A DNA stretch of 64,000 nt from Aliikangiella coralliicola (GTDB lineage Bacteria > Pseudomonadota > Gammaproteobacteria > Enterobacterales > Kangiellaceae), in NCBI RefSeq assembly GCF_007004725.1, contig NZ_ML660162.1, forward strand, positions 186,001-250,000. The letters are read 5' to 3'. The notes beneath the pieces were generated by a model. That model saw only the letters and a list, made by a program, of their open reading frames with translations, was not told the origin of the DNA and did no database searches. Positions 32,270 to 39,888 of the stretch are shown one piece after another (positions within the stretch are counted from its first letter, which is position 1; every line of letters starts with the position of its first letter). The position numbers and the translations under genes were made by a program.

Positions 32270-33034
32270 TCACTGAAGCATCCTATGATTAAACCTGAAG
32301 ATATGCTCCTCATCATTAAGTATGATTTTTATCAATATCTCGTGCGGCACCTTAAGATTGTCTAATTCATCTATCACGATGTAGCCTCCTTGAGTTTGCT
32401 GCGGTAAGACTGTATTTCTTTTTAATATCGTACTGCTTAAGTTATTGAGTGCCATTTCTGCGTTGTTTCTAATGTTTGCCATCTCCGTTTGAGTCTGAGC
32501 GTTATTAGCGGCTTGGGCTTGTTGTACGGCCGCATAGTTATAAGAATATCCAGAGTAACTACTATTGATAGTCCCTAGATTTTGTCCGTAAGAATTATTG
32601 ACTGTGCTGTTTACTGCTCCTGTATGATAAGTAGTACCAGCTTGTTGCGCCTGCATACTGCGGCTCATTGAGTTTAAAGCAGCTCCAATAGCAGCCCACA
32701 TCTGGTTTGATTTTATCTCTGCTACTAATTCTTCATAGGTAAACACTTTATGCTCAAAGCCATCTACCGTCACTCGAACATTTTCTACGGAAAAATCATA
32801 GGGAGTATCTGTACCATTTAACACACTGACAACAAAGCGAGGTCTTTGATTAGATTGGTATTGATTAAAAGCTGGCCTTACAGCTACCAAAGAGTTCTTA
32901 GCGGACAAAATGGTTTGTATGCCTTCTTTATATATTTGTTCTTGCCCTTCATAGGGTTGGGGGGACAACAAAAGAGTAGAAGAACAACCTAACTGAAACA
33001 GTAAGAGAAGCGCTAGAATTATACTTTTTTTCAT
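32270..33034 (-). CDS. Lipoprotein of unknown function (cassette)
   Basis: 254 residues with lipobox Q-L-G-C at Cys17. Two beta-rich segments flank a low-complexity Gln/Ala/Asn/Tyr/Ser-rich centre (about 125-200; repeats such as G-Y-S-Y-N-Y-A-A-V-Q-Q-A-Q-A-A-N-N). AAGGATG precedes ATG 33034. Similar lipoproteins occur widely in marine bacteria, but I know no function. Confidence 0.65.
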   Translation of the reverse strand: MKKSIILALLLLFQLGCSSTLLLSPQPYEGQEQIYKEGIQTILSAKNSLVAVRPAFNQYQSNQRPRFVVSVLNGTDTPYDFSVENVRVTVDGFEHKVFTYEELVAEIKSNQMWAAIGAALNSMSRSMQAQQAGTTYHTGAVNSTVNNSYGQNLGTINSSYSGYSYNYAAVQQAQAANNAQTQTEMANIRNNAEMALNNLSSTILKRNTVLPQQTQGGYIVIDELDNLKVPHEILIKIILNDEEHIFRFNHRMLQ

Positions 33035-33351
33035 TATTTGAACATCCTTGAATAATTGTACTTAGACACTAACAGTATAACAAATTAATCTTAGACCTTT
33101 TGCCTGATAGTTAATTTAGATTTTGTAATCTATCTAATGGCGGTTCAAGTGATCTGAACCTCTTGATCTAAAAGGAAAGTATTTTCCGAACGTACGTCCC
33201 TTTTTTAGGCTAAACAAATTAATCAGACATTCAACTGATAGCTATTCTCTAAAAAATTAAGGAGACACTCTATCAATTAAAACTTTAACAGACTGTCTGC
33301 TTGTTATTTTATGCTTGTCGACATACCTTTCTCGTAAACCTTAAAGCTTAG
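33035..33351. other. Gap with junction elements
   Basis: About 315 bases: a GGTTCAAGTGATCT segment of the dispersed repeat (33142-33155), then GGAGACACTCTATCAATT (33261-33278) and the junction motif CTTTAACAGACTGTCTGCTT (33283-33302). No gene. Confidence 0.6.
33283..33310 (-). repeat. Junction motif copy
   Basis: CTTTAACAGACTGTCTGCTT followed by GTTATTTT. Confidence 0.75.
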
Positions 33352-33801
33352 CTAATTTGATAGCGTTTTTTGTGCTTCTATTTTCAGTGCCTGGTTAGGC
33401 GCAGCAACTTTAAGTGGGTGATGTGGGTTATCTTTAAGGAAAATTTCAACATCACTCAATTTCGCCGGGAGTTTAGGTCCGTCATGCATGCCGCTACCGA
33501 AGAATCGAAAGCCTTCGGCATAAAGAAGTTGCACCTTTCTCCATTGCTTTAAGTCAGACTTTTTTGGTGCAGTAAAACTTCTCCCCATCCGATATACAAT
33601 TCTACCGCAATCAGGACAGATATTTCTTTCGTCCTCAGGTTTATCTGGTTGCTTGAAGCTCTTACAGCAAGAAAAACAAGCGTGGGCTATCAAATATTCA
33701 GGCCCACGATTATAAGCAGGAGGTTCAGGAGGTGTAATAACACGAGTGCCTGTTTCCTTCCGTAGTTCCATGCGTCGATACTTTTCTTCGTTCACTGCCA
33801 T
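33352..33801 (-). CDS. Zinc-ribbon protein of unknown function (cassette)
   Basis: 149 residues with two CxxC-like knuckles, A-C-F-S-C-C near residue 42 and N-I-C-P-D-C-G near 62, a likely zinc ribbon, followed by a basic region with W-R-K-V-Q-L-L-Y-A-E-G-F-R-F-F-G-S-G and Pro-rich C-terminal loops. Possibly nucleic-acid related; unrecognised. Confidence 0.6.
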   Translation of the reverse strand: MAVNEEKYRRMELRKETGTRVITPPEPPAYNRGPEYLIAHACFSCCKSFKQPDKPEDERNICPDCGRIVYRMGRSFTAPKKSDLKQWRKVQLLYAEGFRFFGSGMHDGPKLPAKLSDVEIFLKDNPHHPLKVAAPNQALKIEAQKTLSN

Positions 33802-33811
33802 TTCTTAACTC

Positions 33812-33879
33812 GCCTAATGTCGAGCGCAGCCGCAAAATTGCGCAGCGCTTTTTTTGTCGAATGCCGCGTCTGGTTAAAT
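33812..33879 (-). repeat. attC site
   Basis: GCCTAAT at 33812-33818 and GTTAAAT at 33873-33879; inner GAGCGCAGCCGCAAAATTGC. Confidence 0.8.
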
Positions 33880-34257
33880 ACCTTCAGCCTCTGTGACATA
33901 ATATTTATTGATAAAATATATCCTTTGTTTTGTCAGTTCAATTTTACACTGCATCCATTTTACATTTTTCACTGAGCCGTAGCGCCATAAGTCATAAATG
34001 GAATCACAATCAGACTTAAGGCTTTCTTTCCATTTATTTTGAGCGTTATTAAACCCGCGGATAAAAAGTTTATCTTCGGCACGCTCTCTCTGAATCATCT
34101 CCAAAACAGAATTTAAATCGTCCTTAGCAGCTTCTAGTTTTTTTGCAAGACATTCCAATGTTGCTTTAAGAGCTCCCATTTTACATGTCTCGTTGCCCGT
34201 ATCTGCGCTTGCGAAAGGCGAAATTAACAAGATTGTGAAGTATATAATTCCCTTCAT
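33874..34257 (-). CDS. Exported LprI-like (DUF1311) protein (cassette)
   Basis: 127 residues with a signal peptide (cleavage after F-A-S-A). The mature domain has A-Q-N-K-W-K-E-S-L-K-S-D-C, G-S-V, C-K-I-E-L-T-K-Q-R, the spacing of the lysozyme-inhibitor LprI/DUF1311 family, with four cysteines for two disulfides. Members act in the periplasm against lysozyme or as effector immunity. The cassette starts six bases before ATG 34257, leaving no room for a promoter of its own. Confidence 0.65.
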   Translation of the reverse strand: MKGIIYFTILLISPFASADTGNETCKMGALKATLECLAKKLEAAKDDLNSVLEMIQRERAEDKLFIRGFNNAQNKWKESLKSDCDSIYDLWRYGSVKNVKWMQCKIELTKQRIYFINKYYVTEAEGI

Positions 34258-34259
34258 GT

Positions 34260-34323
34260 GCGTAACGCCTAAACAAGTTGAGCAGTGCCTTTCACTGCTT
34301 CAATCTTCGTTGCCTTGTTATGC
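34260..34323 (-). repeat. attC site
   Basis: GCGTAAC at 34260-34266 and GTTATGC at 34317-34323; inner AGCAGTGCCTTTCACTGCTT is a perfect-type hairpin. Confidence 0.85.
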
Positions 34324-34326
34324 ATT

Positions 34327-34689
34327 CTAACGGATGCAACCATGACTCGCACCGATCGAAATTGCGTTTCCAGACGGATCTTTAATATCAATAAATTCTG
34401 CTATCAAATTTGGTTCTTTCTTAAACTCGACACCATACTCTTTAAGCCTACCAAGTAGCTCAATTTTAGTATTTTCTTCGTGCAGAATAGTGAAAGATGA
34501 TTTCACATGTGAAACACTTTCGAAGACTCTCAAATGGTCTTCCGAACCAACTTCGAGTAAATCAATAATTAGCTCAGGTCCGGATTCGCAAATTAGCCGA
34601 TTATAGCTCCCAGAAAAAAGACCTATCTTCTTAGAATAGAAGTCCAGTGTTTCTCGAAAGTTGTTAACTGATAGTTTTAGGTAAATCAA
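34327..34689 (-). CDS. VOC/glyoxalase-fold protein (cassette)
   Basis: 120 residues from TTG 34689 with AAGGA seven bases upstream. L-S-V-N-N-F-R-E-T-L-D-F-Y-S-K-K-I-G-L-F at the start and I-D-I-K-D-P-S-G-N-A-I-S-I-G near the end give the VOC fold. Divergent from the other two VOC cassettes. Confidence 0.8.
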   Translation of the reverse strand: MIYLKLSVNNFRETLDFYSKKIGLFSGSYNRLICESGPELIIDLLEVGSEDHLRVFESVSHVKSSFTILHEENTKIELLGRLKEYGVEFKKEPNLIAEFIDIKDPSGNAISIGASHGCIR

Positions 34690-34707
34690 ACATTGTTCCT
34701 TGATAGT

Positions 34708-34767
34708 GCATAACGCTTTTGTAATTCTAGTGAGCCTGCGAACGTTAAATTTACAAACATGTTACGT
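34708..34767 (-). repeat. attC site
   Basis: GCATAAC at 34708-34714 and GTTACGT at 34761-34767. Confidence 0.8.
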
Positions 34768-34770
34768 ACT

Positions 34771-35217
34771 TTATTTGTAGCCATATAGTCTGAGATTGGA
34801 ATCACTAGACTCAAGTTCAAACATTCCAATATTACTTATGATTTTACATATTGCTTGAATATCTTGAGCTACCTGTCTAGTTCCAGACTTTATATTATCA
34901 GGATTTACTACGACTTCAGCCTCGGCAGGAAAGTCGACCCACTCGATTTCTTTATAGTCATAGAATCCCTTAGGATATCCGCTGATCATCGCTTCCATGT
35001 TAGTGTCATAAAAATCATGACAATATCCAGCGTATCTAATTCTAAAGTCTCTAAGTTCATCGTCCCAAACTAATTTAACTTTGCTCTCTAGTACTAAATC
35101 TGAATCAGATAAAGCATTTAAGAGTTTCACCCACTTAGTATTATTCATAAGATGACCATCAAAGCCCATAATAATACTGTCAGTTTTAGCTCTCTCAAAA
35201 TCTAAAGGGTTACTCAT
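34771..35217 (-). CDS. DUF6678-like protein (cassette)
   Basis: 148 residues from ATG 35217; a more distal ATG (35235) lies in the junction. L-M-N-N-T-K-W-V-K-L-L-N-A-L, then I-E-W-V-D-F-P and a terminal I-G-M-F-E-L-x-S-S-D match the landmarks of the cassette at 22127. Low overall identity, so separate captures. Function unknown. Confidence 0.6.
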   Translation of the reverse strand: MSNPLDFERAKTDSIIMGFDGHLMNNTKWVKLLNALSDSDLVLESKVKLVWDDELRDFRIRYAGYCHDFYDTNMEAMISGYPKGFYDYKEIEWVDFPAEAEVVVNPDNIKSGTRQVAQDIQAICKIISNIGMFELESSDSNLRLYGYK

Positions 35218-35232
35218 ACTTCTAGTTCCGCA

Positions 35233-35288
35233 CATAAAGCTTGCCTGAGTTTACGAGGCACGAGTTGAACTCCTGACTCTGGTTATTC
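35233..35288 (-). repeat. attC-like site (degenerate)
   Basis: GTTATTC at 35282-35288 and TGCCTGAG...GAGGCA arms; the opposite box is not clear. Confidence 0.4.
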
Positions 35289-35323
35289 AAAATACTCAAA
35301 TGTCTAAAATTAAGACTGTACAA

Positions 35324-35764
35324 CTATTCACCTCTTAGCAATTTAAACATATTGGGTATTTCGCTTTCATAAATATTATCTCTCAGATCCTTAATCTGCT
35401 TATTACACATAGCTTTTTGTTCTTCTGAACTCATACGATTGAATTGAATAATACGTCTTTCGTAAACCTTCTTATTTAAAGCCACTAATTCATCCATTTC
35501 TTTTTTAGGCACTTCTTCAAAGTAAGAAGCATAGTTAGATAAAGATTTTTCATGTCTTTCATTCCATAAATCTATCGAATCTGCAAAGCTATTTGATAGG
35601 TCTGGATGGTACTTATCACACATAAATACGTAAACTTTAAACTTCATTATTAATGTATACATCATTCCAAAAGCTTCGTCTTTATTATGCGCATCGTGTA
35701 TAGAAGGCTCTTTTGCCGTAGCATTACCCGCAATCAAGCATAAAATTAATATTACAGTTTTCAA
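35324..35764 (-). CDS. Exported protein of unknown function (cassette)
   Basis: 146 residues from TTG 35764, chosen because AAGGGC precedes it, it opens a signal peptide (T-V-I-L-I-L-C-L-I-A-G-N-A-T-A), and an R' box (GTATAAC, 35787-35793) lies just upstream. A longer reading to ATG 35881 would cross that box. Mature part is helical with two cysteines (F-M-C-D, A-M-C-N). Unrecognised. Confidence 0.6.
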   Translation of the reverse strand: MKTVILILCLIAGNATAKEPSIHDAHNKDEAFGMMYTLIMKFKVYVFMCDKYHPDLSNSFADSIDLWNERHEKSLSNYASYFEEVPKKEMDELVALNKKVYERRIIQFNRMSSEEQKAMCNKQIKDLRDNIYESEIPNMFKLLRGE

Positions 35765-36072
35765 TTTAATGCTGCCCTTTATTCGCGTATAACAGCTGAT
35801 TGCATTCAATAAATCGCATTTTAACTCAAACAATAGTTTAGATTTTACTGAATTATTTAAGGATATCTGATACTTACTCAACTTAGCTTTTAAGTCAATG
35901 CCGGATTAATGCGACTTTACTGCGTTTAAATCCTGACGCACTTTTTAACATCCCTTTAAATTAACCTGTCCTTTGCTCTGCAGATCTATAGTTTTCGATC
36001 GGTGACACCTTTTGGTAGACTGTCCAATTTTACAGACTGTCTGCTGAAATTTTAATGAGTTCTCTCAAATTA
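35765..36072. other. Gap with attC half-site and junction motifs
   Basis: R' box GTATAAC at 35787-35793, then AT-rich DNA, and a double junction motif (TGGTAGACTGTCC and ACAGACTGTCTGCTG, 36013-36045). I find no gene. Confidence 0.5.
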
Positions 36073-36327
36073 CTACCAAAGTTCATCTTCTAATTCGTAA
36101 CTCGTTTTCAGTCCATGTTCTGCATAATATGCAACATGCTTATCTGCTTCGGACTTTGAACGAACCGCTACAAGGAGCCCACCAGTCTTAATTCTCTTTT
36201 TCGCAGTCTGAAGCGAATCAGTAAACTCTTCTTGCACAAAGTTTAAAATATCTTTTACCCTGCCGCTAATACTCACAGTTCTTAACACGTATTGTTTTCC
36301 TTCAGGAGCTAACCCGATCTTTTCCAT
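36073..36327 (-). CDS. Small basic protein of unknown function (cassette)
   Basis: 84 residues, soluble and Lys-rich, with a V-x-x-I-L-N-F-V-Q-E-E-F helix and A-K-K-R-I-K-T-G-G-L-L-V-A-V-R. It may be a small nucleic-acid or partner-binding protein; no family recognised. The attC at 36336 follows its start side. Confidence 0.55.
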   Translation of the reverse strand: MEKIGLAPEGKQYVLRTVSISGRVKDILNFVQEEFTDSLQTAKKRIKTGGLLVAVRSKSEADKHVAYYAEHGLKTSYELEDELW

Positions 36328-36335
36328 TTGATGAT

Positions 36336-36399
36336 TCCTAATGCTTATTTAAATTGTGAGGCAGCTTTTTAGTTGAATCCATTTTCTAACTCTTATTAA
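36336..36399 (-). repeat. attC site
   Basis: TCCTAAT at 36336-36342 through to ATTAAGT at 36393-36399; nearly identical in its inner part to 39825-39888. Confidence 0.8.
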
Positions 36400-36836
36400 G
36401 TAACGGTTTTAGTGATGCTCGGCTCTTCTCGCGTAACAACATGAAACCAATCTTCCCCAGTCCTTACTTCAAAGTGCAATAAATCCCCGGGAGTAATGTC
36501 CATAATCAATGTCTCAGATTTAATATAACTTAGTAATGAAGAGGATTTGTATTGTCCAATTACTCCTTCATCTCGAAACTCATCATCTTGGCCTTTGTTT
36601 GCGCATTCATCAAATACCTGCATAAAAACAACATCGTCAAAGTAAACCCTATAGTGAGGACCTTTAGGTTCAACTCGATACGCCCCTTTGATTATGCTTC
36701 CTTCTCCAAGATCAATATCTTCTTTTTCTTTTGAAGGAATATCGCCAATCAATTCGATCGCTAAAGTATTATCTTGATAGATACAAGAATCGATCAACCA
36801 CCTATCATAAGTTTGAGAGTCTAAGTCTGATTTCAT
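36396..36836 (-). CDS. Duplicated unknown cassette protein, copy A
   Basis: 146 residues, acidic, beta-rich, one Cys pair (D-S-C-I, D-E-C-A); no signal or membrane segment. It differs from the product at 39885 at only eight positions by my alignment (138 of 146 identical), and the attC downstream is also nearly the same. The family is not recognised; the D-W-F-H-V-V-T-R-E-E ending and size resemble immunity-like proteins. Confidence 0.7.
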   Translation of the reverse strand: MKSDLDSQTYDRWLIDSCIYQDNTLAIELIGDIPSKEKEDIDLGEGSIIKGAYRVEPKGPHYRVYFDDVVFMQVFDECANKGQDDEFRDEGVIGQYKSSSLLSYIKSETLIMDITPGDLLHFEVRTGEDWFHVVTREEPSITKTVT

Positions 36837-36842
36837 TTAGTT

Positions 36843-36907
36843 GATTAGCGCCTAAACAAGTTGAGCTGCGCTTTTTTAGGGCTTCAATCTTCGTTGCCTT
36901 GTTACGT
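36843..36907 (-). repeat. attC site
   Basis: GATTAGC at 36843-36849 and GTTACGT at 36901-36907; strongly related to 34260-34323 and 38049-38113 (AACAAGTTGAGC...CTTCGTTG). Confidence 0.82.
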
Positions 36908-36910
36908 ATT

Positions 36911-37330
36911 CTAGCAAAAATTGCTAAAGCCATAGCTAAATTCAAAGTCGAATTTCGACTTATCCAATATATCTTTTAATTCCGATGTCACGAACAGATA
37001 TTCATAATTAAATAGCAAAAACTGCTTTCCTGAAGTATCAACATCATTAAATTCAGTAGTATGAAAATGGTGATTAACTATCATTTGTTCATAGCTAGAA
37101 TTTTCAGATTCATCAGTTCTATCATAGATGATTACAGGCTTAAAACTAATCCTATCGATATCCAATGACTTAAGATATTCTGCTATTTCCTTTTTAATAA
37201 GAATGTACTTCACACCAACTAGAACAGGTTCAAGTGATCCGTTTGTTATTTTTTGATACCGACCATCCTTTAATGGGAACAGCTTTGCGCCACAAGCTTC
37301 ACTGCTAATTTCTAAGTGATATATGCTCAT
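36911..37330 (-). CDS. Unknown protein, second gene of a two-gene cassette
   Basis: 139 residues, soluble. V-L-V-G-V-K-Y-I-L-I-K-K-E-I-A-E-Y-L-K-S-L-D-I-D-R-I-S-F-K-P-V-I-I-Y recalls imm11/DUF1629-type immunity proteins, but this is weak. GGGGAAAG precedes ATG 37330. The 41-base gap to the gene at 37372 has no attC, so both genes move together. Confidence 0.55.
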   Translation of the reverse strand: MSIYHLEISSEACGAKLFPLKDGRYQKITNGSLEPVLVGVKYILIKKEIAEYLKSLDIDRISFKPVIIYDRTDESENSSYEQMIVNHHFHTTEFNDVDTSGKQFLLFNYEYLFVTSELKDILDKSKFDFEFSYGFSNFC

Positions 37331-37371
37331 CTATTCTTTCCCCATTTATTCCCGATCGGATACGTTTTAGT

Positions 37372-37710
37372 TTATAGCTCAATAACAACATCACCTTCAC
37401 CTAGTCGAACATTTCCAAGCCGCTTACCTTCTATATTCACTTCGGTCCAATATTTGTTATCGTCTGTTTCTAGGTCTTCAATAATTCGATAATCACTACT
37501 CGGTGAATCACATACCTTTCTTGGTAACTTTGTAAAAATAGAACCTGCACCAACACCGTTTTCATCACATTTCTTGAGCAGTCGAATAGAATGTTCCGCC
37601 AAGTTCTTTTTACCGATAAGTTCAGCCTTTTCCTCTAAGTTCTCGCAAACTTTAATTTTTGATAGGAGCTTTCCAACCTCCTTCTCAAGCAATTCGTAGA
37701 TAAATTCCAT
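37372..37710 (-). CDS. Unknown protein, first gene of a two-gene cassette
   Basis: 112 residues from ATG 37710, preceded by AGGGAG at four bases; the upstream extension to 37734 crosses the attC. N-terminal half is a helical hairpin rich in Glu/Lys; the C-terminal half is beta with W-T-E-V-N-I-E-G-K-R-L-G-N-V-R-L. Paired with 36911 in one cassette; function unknown. Confidence 0.6.
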   Translation of the reverse strand: MEFIYELLEKEVGKLLSKIKVCENLEEKAELIGKKNLAEHSIRLLKKCDENGVGAGSIFTKLPRKVCDSPSSDYRIIEDLETDDNKYWTEVNIEGKRLGNVRLGEGDVVIEL

Positions 37711-37725
37711 AATTCTCCCTAATAA

Positions 37726-37808
37726 AAGTAACACTCATTTGAAACGCGCATTTTTCGTGTCGGCCTTCTTCCAATGCCTTGCTATCTCTGTCCAACGCTT
37801 AGTTGTCC
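37726..37808 (-). repeat. attC site
   Basis: AAGTAAC at 37726-37732 and GTTGTCC at 37802-37808; inner AAACGCGCATTTTTCGTGTC. Confidence 0.65.
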
Positions 37809-38032
37809 TCAATATAGAAAGTAGGATTACTATCCCAACCATCCCAAAACATTGCCAATCGTTCACACGACGGACATTTAAAGAATTCCTTCATCTCTTT
37901 ATAAAGTTCCTCAACATCAGCTTTATCTTCATACCTATCGAGTTCAACATCAGACATGAAGTTCCATTGATGGTCACATGGAATTCTGCCAACTGAAACT
38001 CTAGTTCTGCATTTACACATATACGCAGGCAT
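37799..38032 (-). CDS. Small zinc-ribbon-like protein (cassette)
   Basis: 77 residues: M-C-K-C near the start, I-P-C-D-H and K-C-P-S-C-E near residue 52, a plausible treble-clef or ribbon metal site. The acidic centre and W-D-G-W-D end are otherwise unremarkable. No family recognised. Confidence 0.6.
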   Translation of the reverse strand: MPAYMCKCRTRVSVGRIPCDHQWNFMSDVELDRYEDKADVEELYKEMKEFFKCPSCERLAMFWDGWDSNPTFYIEDN

Positions 38033-38048
38033 TCAAGATCCTTTATAG

Positions 38049-38113
38049 CTATAACACCTAAAACAAGGAAAACAGCGCTATTCACTGCTTAAACCTTCGT
38101 TGTCTTGTTAAAC
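38049..38113 (-). repeat. attC site
   Basis: CTATAAC at 38049-38055 and GTTAAAC at 38107-38113; inner AACAGCGCTATTCACTGCTT. Confidence 0.8.
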
Positions 38114-38134
38114 GCCTCATTATCTAATAATTAA

Positions 38135-38455
38135 TCACTCAAAGTAATCTATTATCGAGGCATCAATATATTCTAACCAGCGCTCAACATCTTGAAGATA
38201 ATACTTATAATTCCTGTCACCGCACTGAATATACTCTTCACCTGAGTTGATAAAATTTCTCAAATTTTTCGCTAAAAGTTCAACACTTTCAAATTTATTA
38301 GAGAGCGAATCCTGAGTAACCCCCTCCACATCTTCTCCATGATTCTTAAAGTAAATCTCATGAATTCCAAAAAGCTCTGTTCCATTAGGCGCGGTATGCC
38401 TCACCACTCTCGGCTGCCAATATTTTTCAGGGATACTACTCATTTCTTCGTGCAT
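38135..38455 (-). CDS. Unknown small protein (cassette)
   Basis: 106 residues; ATG 38455 overlaps the R' box, ATG 38443 (M-S-S-I-P-E-K-Y-W) is an alternative. Contains W-Q-P-R-V-V-R-H and F-G-I-H-E-I-Y-F, then a helical C-terminus. Soluble; no family recognised, though the layout resembles a small immunity-type fold. Confidence 0.55.
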   Translation of the reverse strand: MHEEMSSIPEKYWQPRVVRHTAPNGTELFGIHEIYFKNHGEDVEGVTQDSLSNKFESVELLAKNLRNFINSGEEYIQCGDRNYKYYLQDVERWLEYIDASIIDYFE

Positions 38456-38532
38456 TTAACGCCTAGTTAAAAAATTCAAGCGTTGTCTTAGTTTGTGTGT
38501 TGTTTACGCTAAATTCCAGCACATTGTTAACT
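38454..38532 (-). repeat. attC site
   Basis: ATTTAAC at 38454-38460 and GTTAACT at 38526-38532. Confidence 0.75.
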
Positions 38533-38538
38533 ACCACT

Positions 38539-38928
38539 CTAACCATGTGTTTTCATCCTTAAATAATCTACTAGCTCTTGATTCTTAGAGTTTAACGCAG
38601 CATTGAATGGCAAATAACCTCCATTCATTGGTATTTTAGGATTAGCATTCCACTCAATAAGTACTTTGCATTTTTCTAAACTTCCTAAAGTTGCTGCTTT
38701 GTGTAATGCTGTATTGCCCTTTGAATCTTGGTTATTGGGATTTGAACCCGCAGCAAGTAACAGAGTAACTATTTCTTCGTTACTTTTCTCAATGGCGAGA
38801 TGAAGCATGGGTGAGTTAAAACTATCACACTTCGCATCTTTCATTTCTGGATGTTTCTCCAAAATCGACTGCACTTTTTCTGAATTGTGGCAAACAATTG
38901 AATTAACAAGTTGTTCTTTGATGCTCAT
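38539..38928 (-). CDS. Ankyrin-repeat protein (cassette)
   Basis: 129 residues with about three ankyrin repeats (L-H-L-A-I-E-K-S-N-E-E-I-V-T-L-L-L-A-A-G-S-N-P-N; G-N-T-A-L-H-K-A-A-T-L-G) and a divergent capping repeat. No signal, so cytoplasmic. Small ankyrin proteins are often binding partners or inhibitors of toxins; no partner is adjacent. Confidence 0.85.
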   Translation of the reverse strand: MSIKEQLVNSIVCHNSEKVQSILEKHPEMKDAKCDSFNSPMLHLAIEKSNEEIVTLLLAAGSNPNNQDSKGNTALHKAATLGSLEKCKVLIEWNANPKIPMNGGYLPFNAALNSKNQELVDYLRMKTHG

Positions 38929-38933
38929 ATTCG

Positions 38934-38993
38934 GTTAATGCTCAATTGAAACGCACGTTTTTTGCGTCATTTATTCGAAATACATGGTTATAT
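38934..38993 (-). repeat. attC site
   Basis: GGTTAAT at 38933-38939 and GTTATAT at 38987-38993; inner AAACGCACGTTTTTTGCGTC. Confidence 0.8.
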
Positions 38994-38995
38994 TT

Positions 38996-39328
38996 TTACT
39001 TCTTGATGCGTATTTCTGTTACTTTACACTGAGCGTTTGTTAGATAAAGTGCAACCTTTTTACCACTCATCATGGCAGCCAGTAAATTCGACTGAATTCT
39101 ATCAATTCCAGGATGTTCGGGATAAATAGAAGCATAAGAAGCCCCATAACCACTTTGAGAAACGCAATTTTGCAAAAGAGGAGACAATTTAACGTTTATT
39201 CCTCCGTTTGCGGTAACTACCAAGTCTGTAACTTCAGATTCTTGAGTCCAACCTGGTCCATCTGCCCAAGCAGTTAATGCTCCAAATGCAAAAAAGCCGA
39301 TTACAGTATTCTTGATAACTCTATTCAT
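38996..39328 (-). CDS. Exported protein of unknown function (cassette)
   Basis: 110 residues with a signal peptide (cleavage after A-W-A). The mature domain has L-Q-N-C-V-S-Q-S-G-Y-G and N-A-Q-C-K-V, a likely disulfide. A short periplasmic family with this Y-A-S-I-Y-P-E-H-P-G pattern seems common in marine Gammaproteobacteria (recollection only); no known role. Confidence 0.62.
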   Translation of the reverse strand: MNRVIKNTVIGFFAFGALTAWADGPGWTQESEVTDLVVTANGGINVKLSPLLQNCVSQSGYGASYASIYPEHPGIDRIQSNLLAAMMSGKKVALYLTNAQCKVTEIRIKK

Positions 39329-39348
39329 AAAAACTCCTAAATTTTAAA

Positions 39349-39414
39349 TATAATGCTTAAGTCATAATTTCAGGCGAGCTTATGGCCTGAATATATTGTA
39401 ATTTCGTGTTAGGC
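39349..39414 (-). repeat. attC site
   Basis: TATAATG at 39349-39355 and GTTAGGC at 39408-39414; inner CAGGCGAGCTTATGGCCTG. Confidence 0.82.
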
Positions 39415-39415
39415 A

Positions 39416-39808
39416 TTAATATGCCCTCACTTGGTGTGAGATCTTTCCTTCTCGAATAGATTCGTATAAGAGCCATCCGCGCTCTACTGTTCGGGCGGTA
39501 CTAACTAATTCTTCACAATTGTCATATGATGCAGCTACAGTGTACTGAAACTTTTCGTCAGAAAACGTGCTCGGAAAAAGATGTATAATCGTGTCCGTAT
39601 TCGATGCCATTCCAGAGTGCTCTGTACTAACTTGACTGCCTGAAATTAAAATTGTTTTATCTTCCATTCGGATAGTATATCTCGGGTTCTCGCACTCTTG
39701 GTGGTCGATAATTCTCACTGAAAAAAAATGATCTTCAAAAAAATATATTGCTGAAGTTACGATGCAACCTATAGTGAAACCTATTATAACTGGTATTAAA
39801 TATTTCAT
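39416..39808 (-). CDS. Membrane-anchored protein of unknown function (cassette)
   Basis: 130 residues: one N-terminal transmembrane segment (about 4-24), then a beta-rich domain with a Cys pair (Q-E-C-E, N-C-E-E). Topology suggests a periplasmic domain. Unrecognised. Confidence 0.6.
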   Translation of the reverse strand: MKYLIPVIIGFTIGCIVTSAIYFFEDHFFSVRIIDHQECENPRYTIRMEDKTILISGSQVSTEHSGMASNTDTIIHLFPSTFSDEKFQYTVAASYDNCEELVSTARTVERGWLLYESIREGKISHQVRAY

Positions 39809-39824
39809 GATCTTTAATTCGTAT

Positions 39825-39888
39825 GCCTAACGCTTGTTAAAATTATGAAGTTGCTTTTTAGCTGAATCCATTTTCTAACTCTTATTAA
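39825..39888 (-). repeat. attC site
   Basis: GCCTAAC at 39825-39831; the far end ATTAAGT at 39882-39888 matches 36393-36399. Follows cassette copy B as 36336 follows copy A. Confidence 0.82.
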
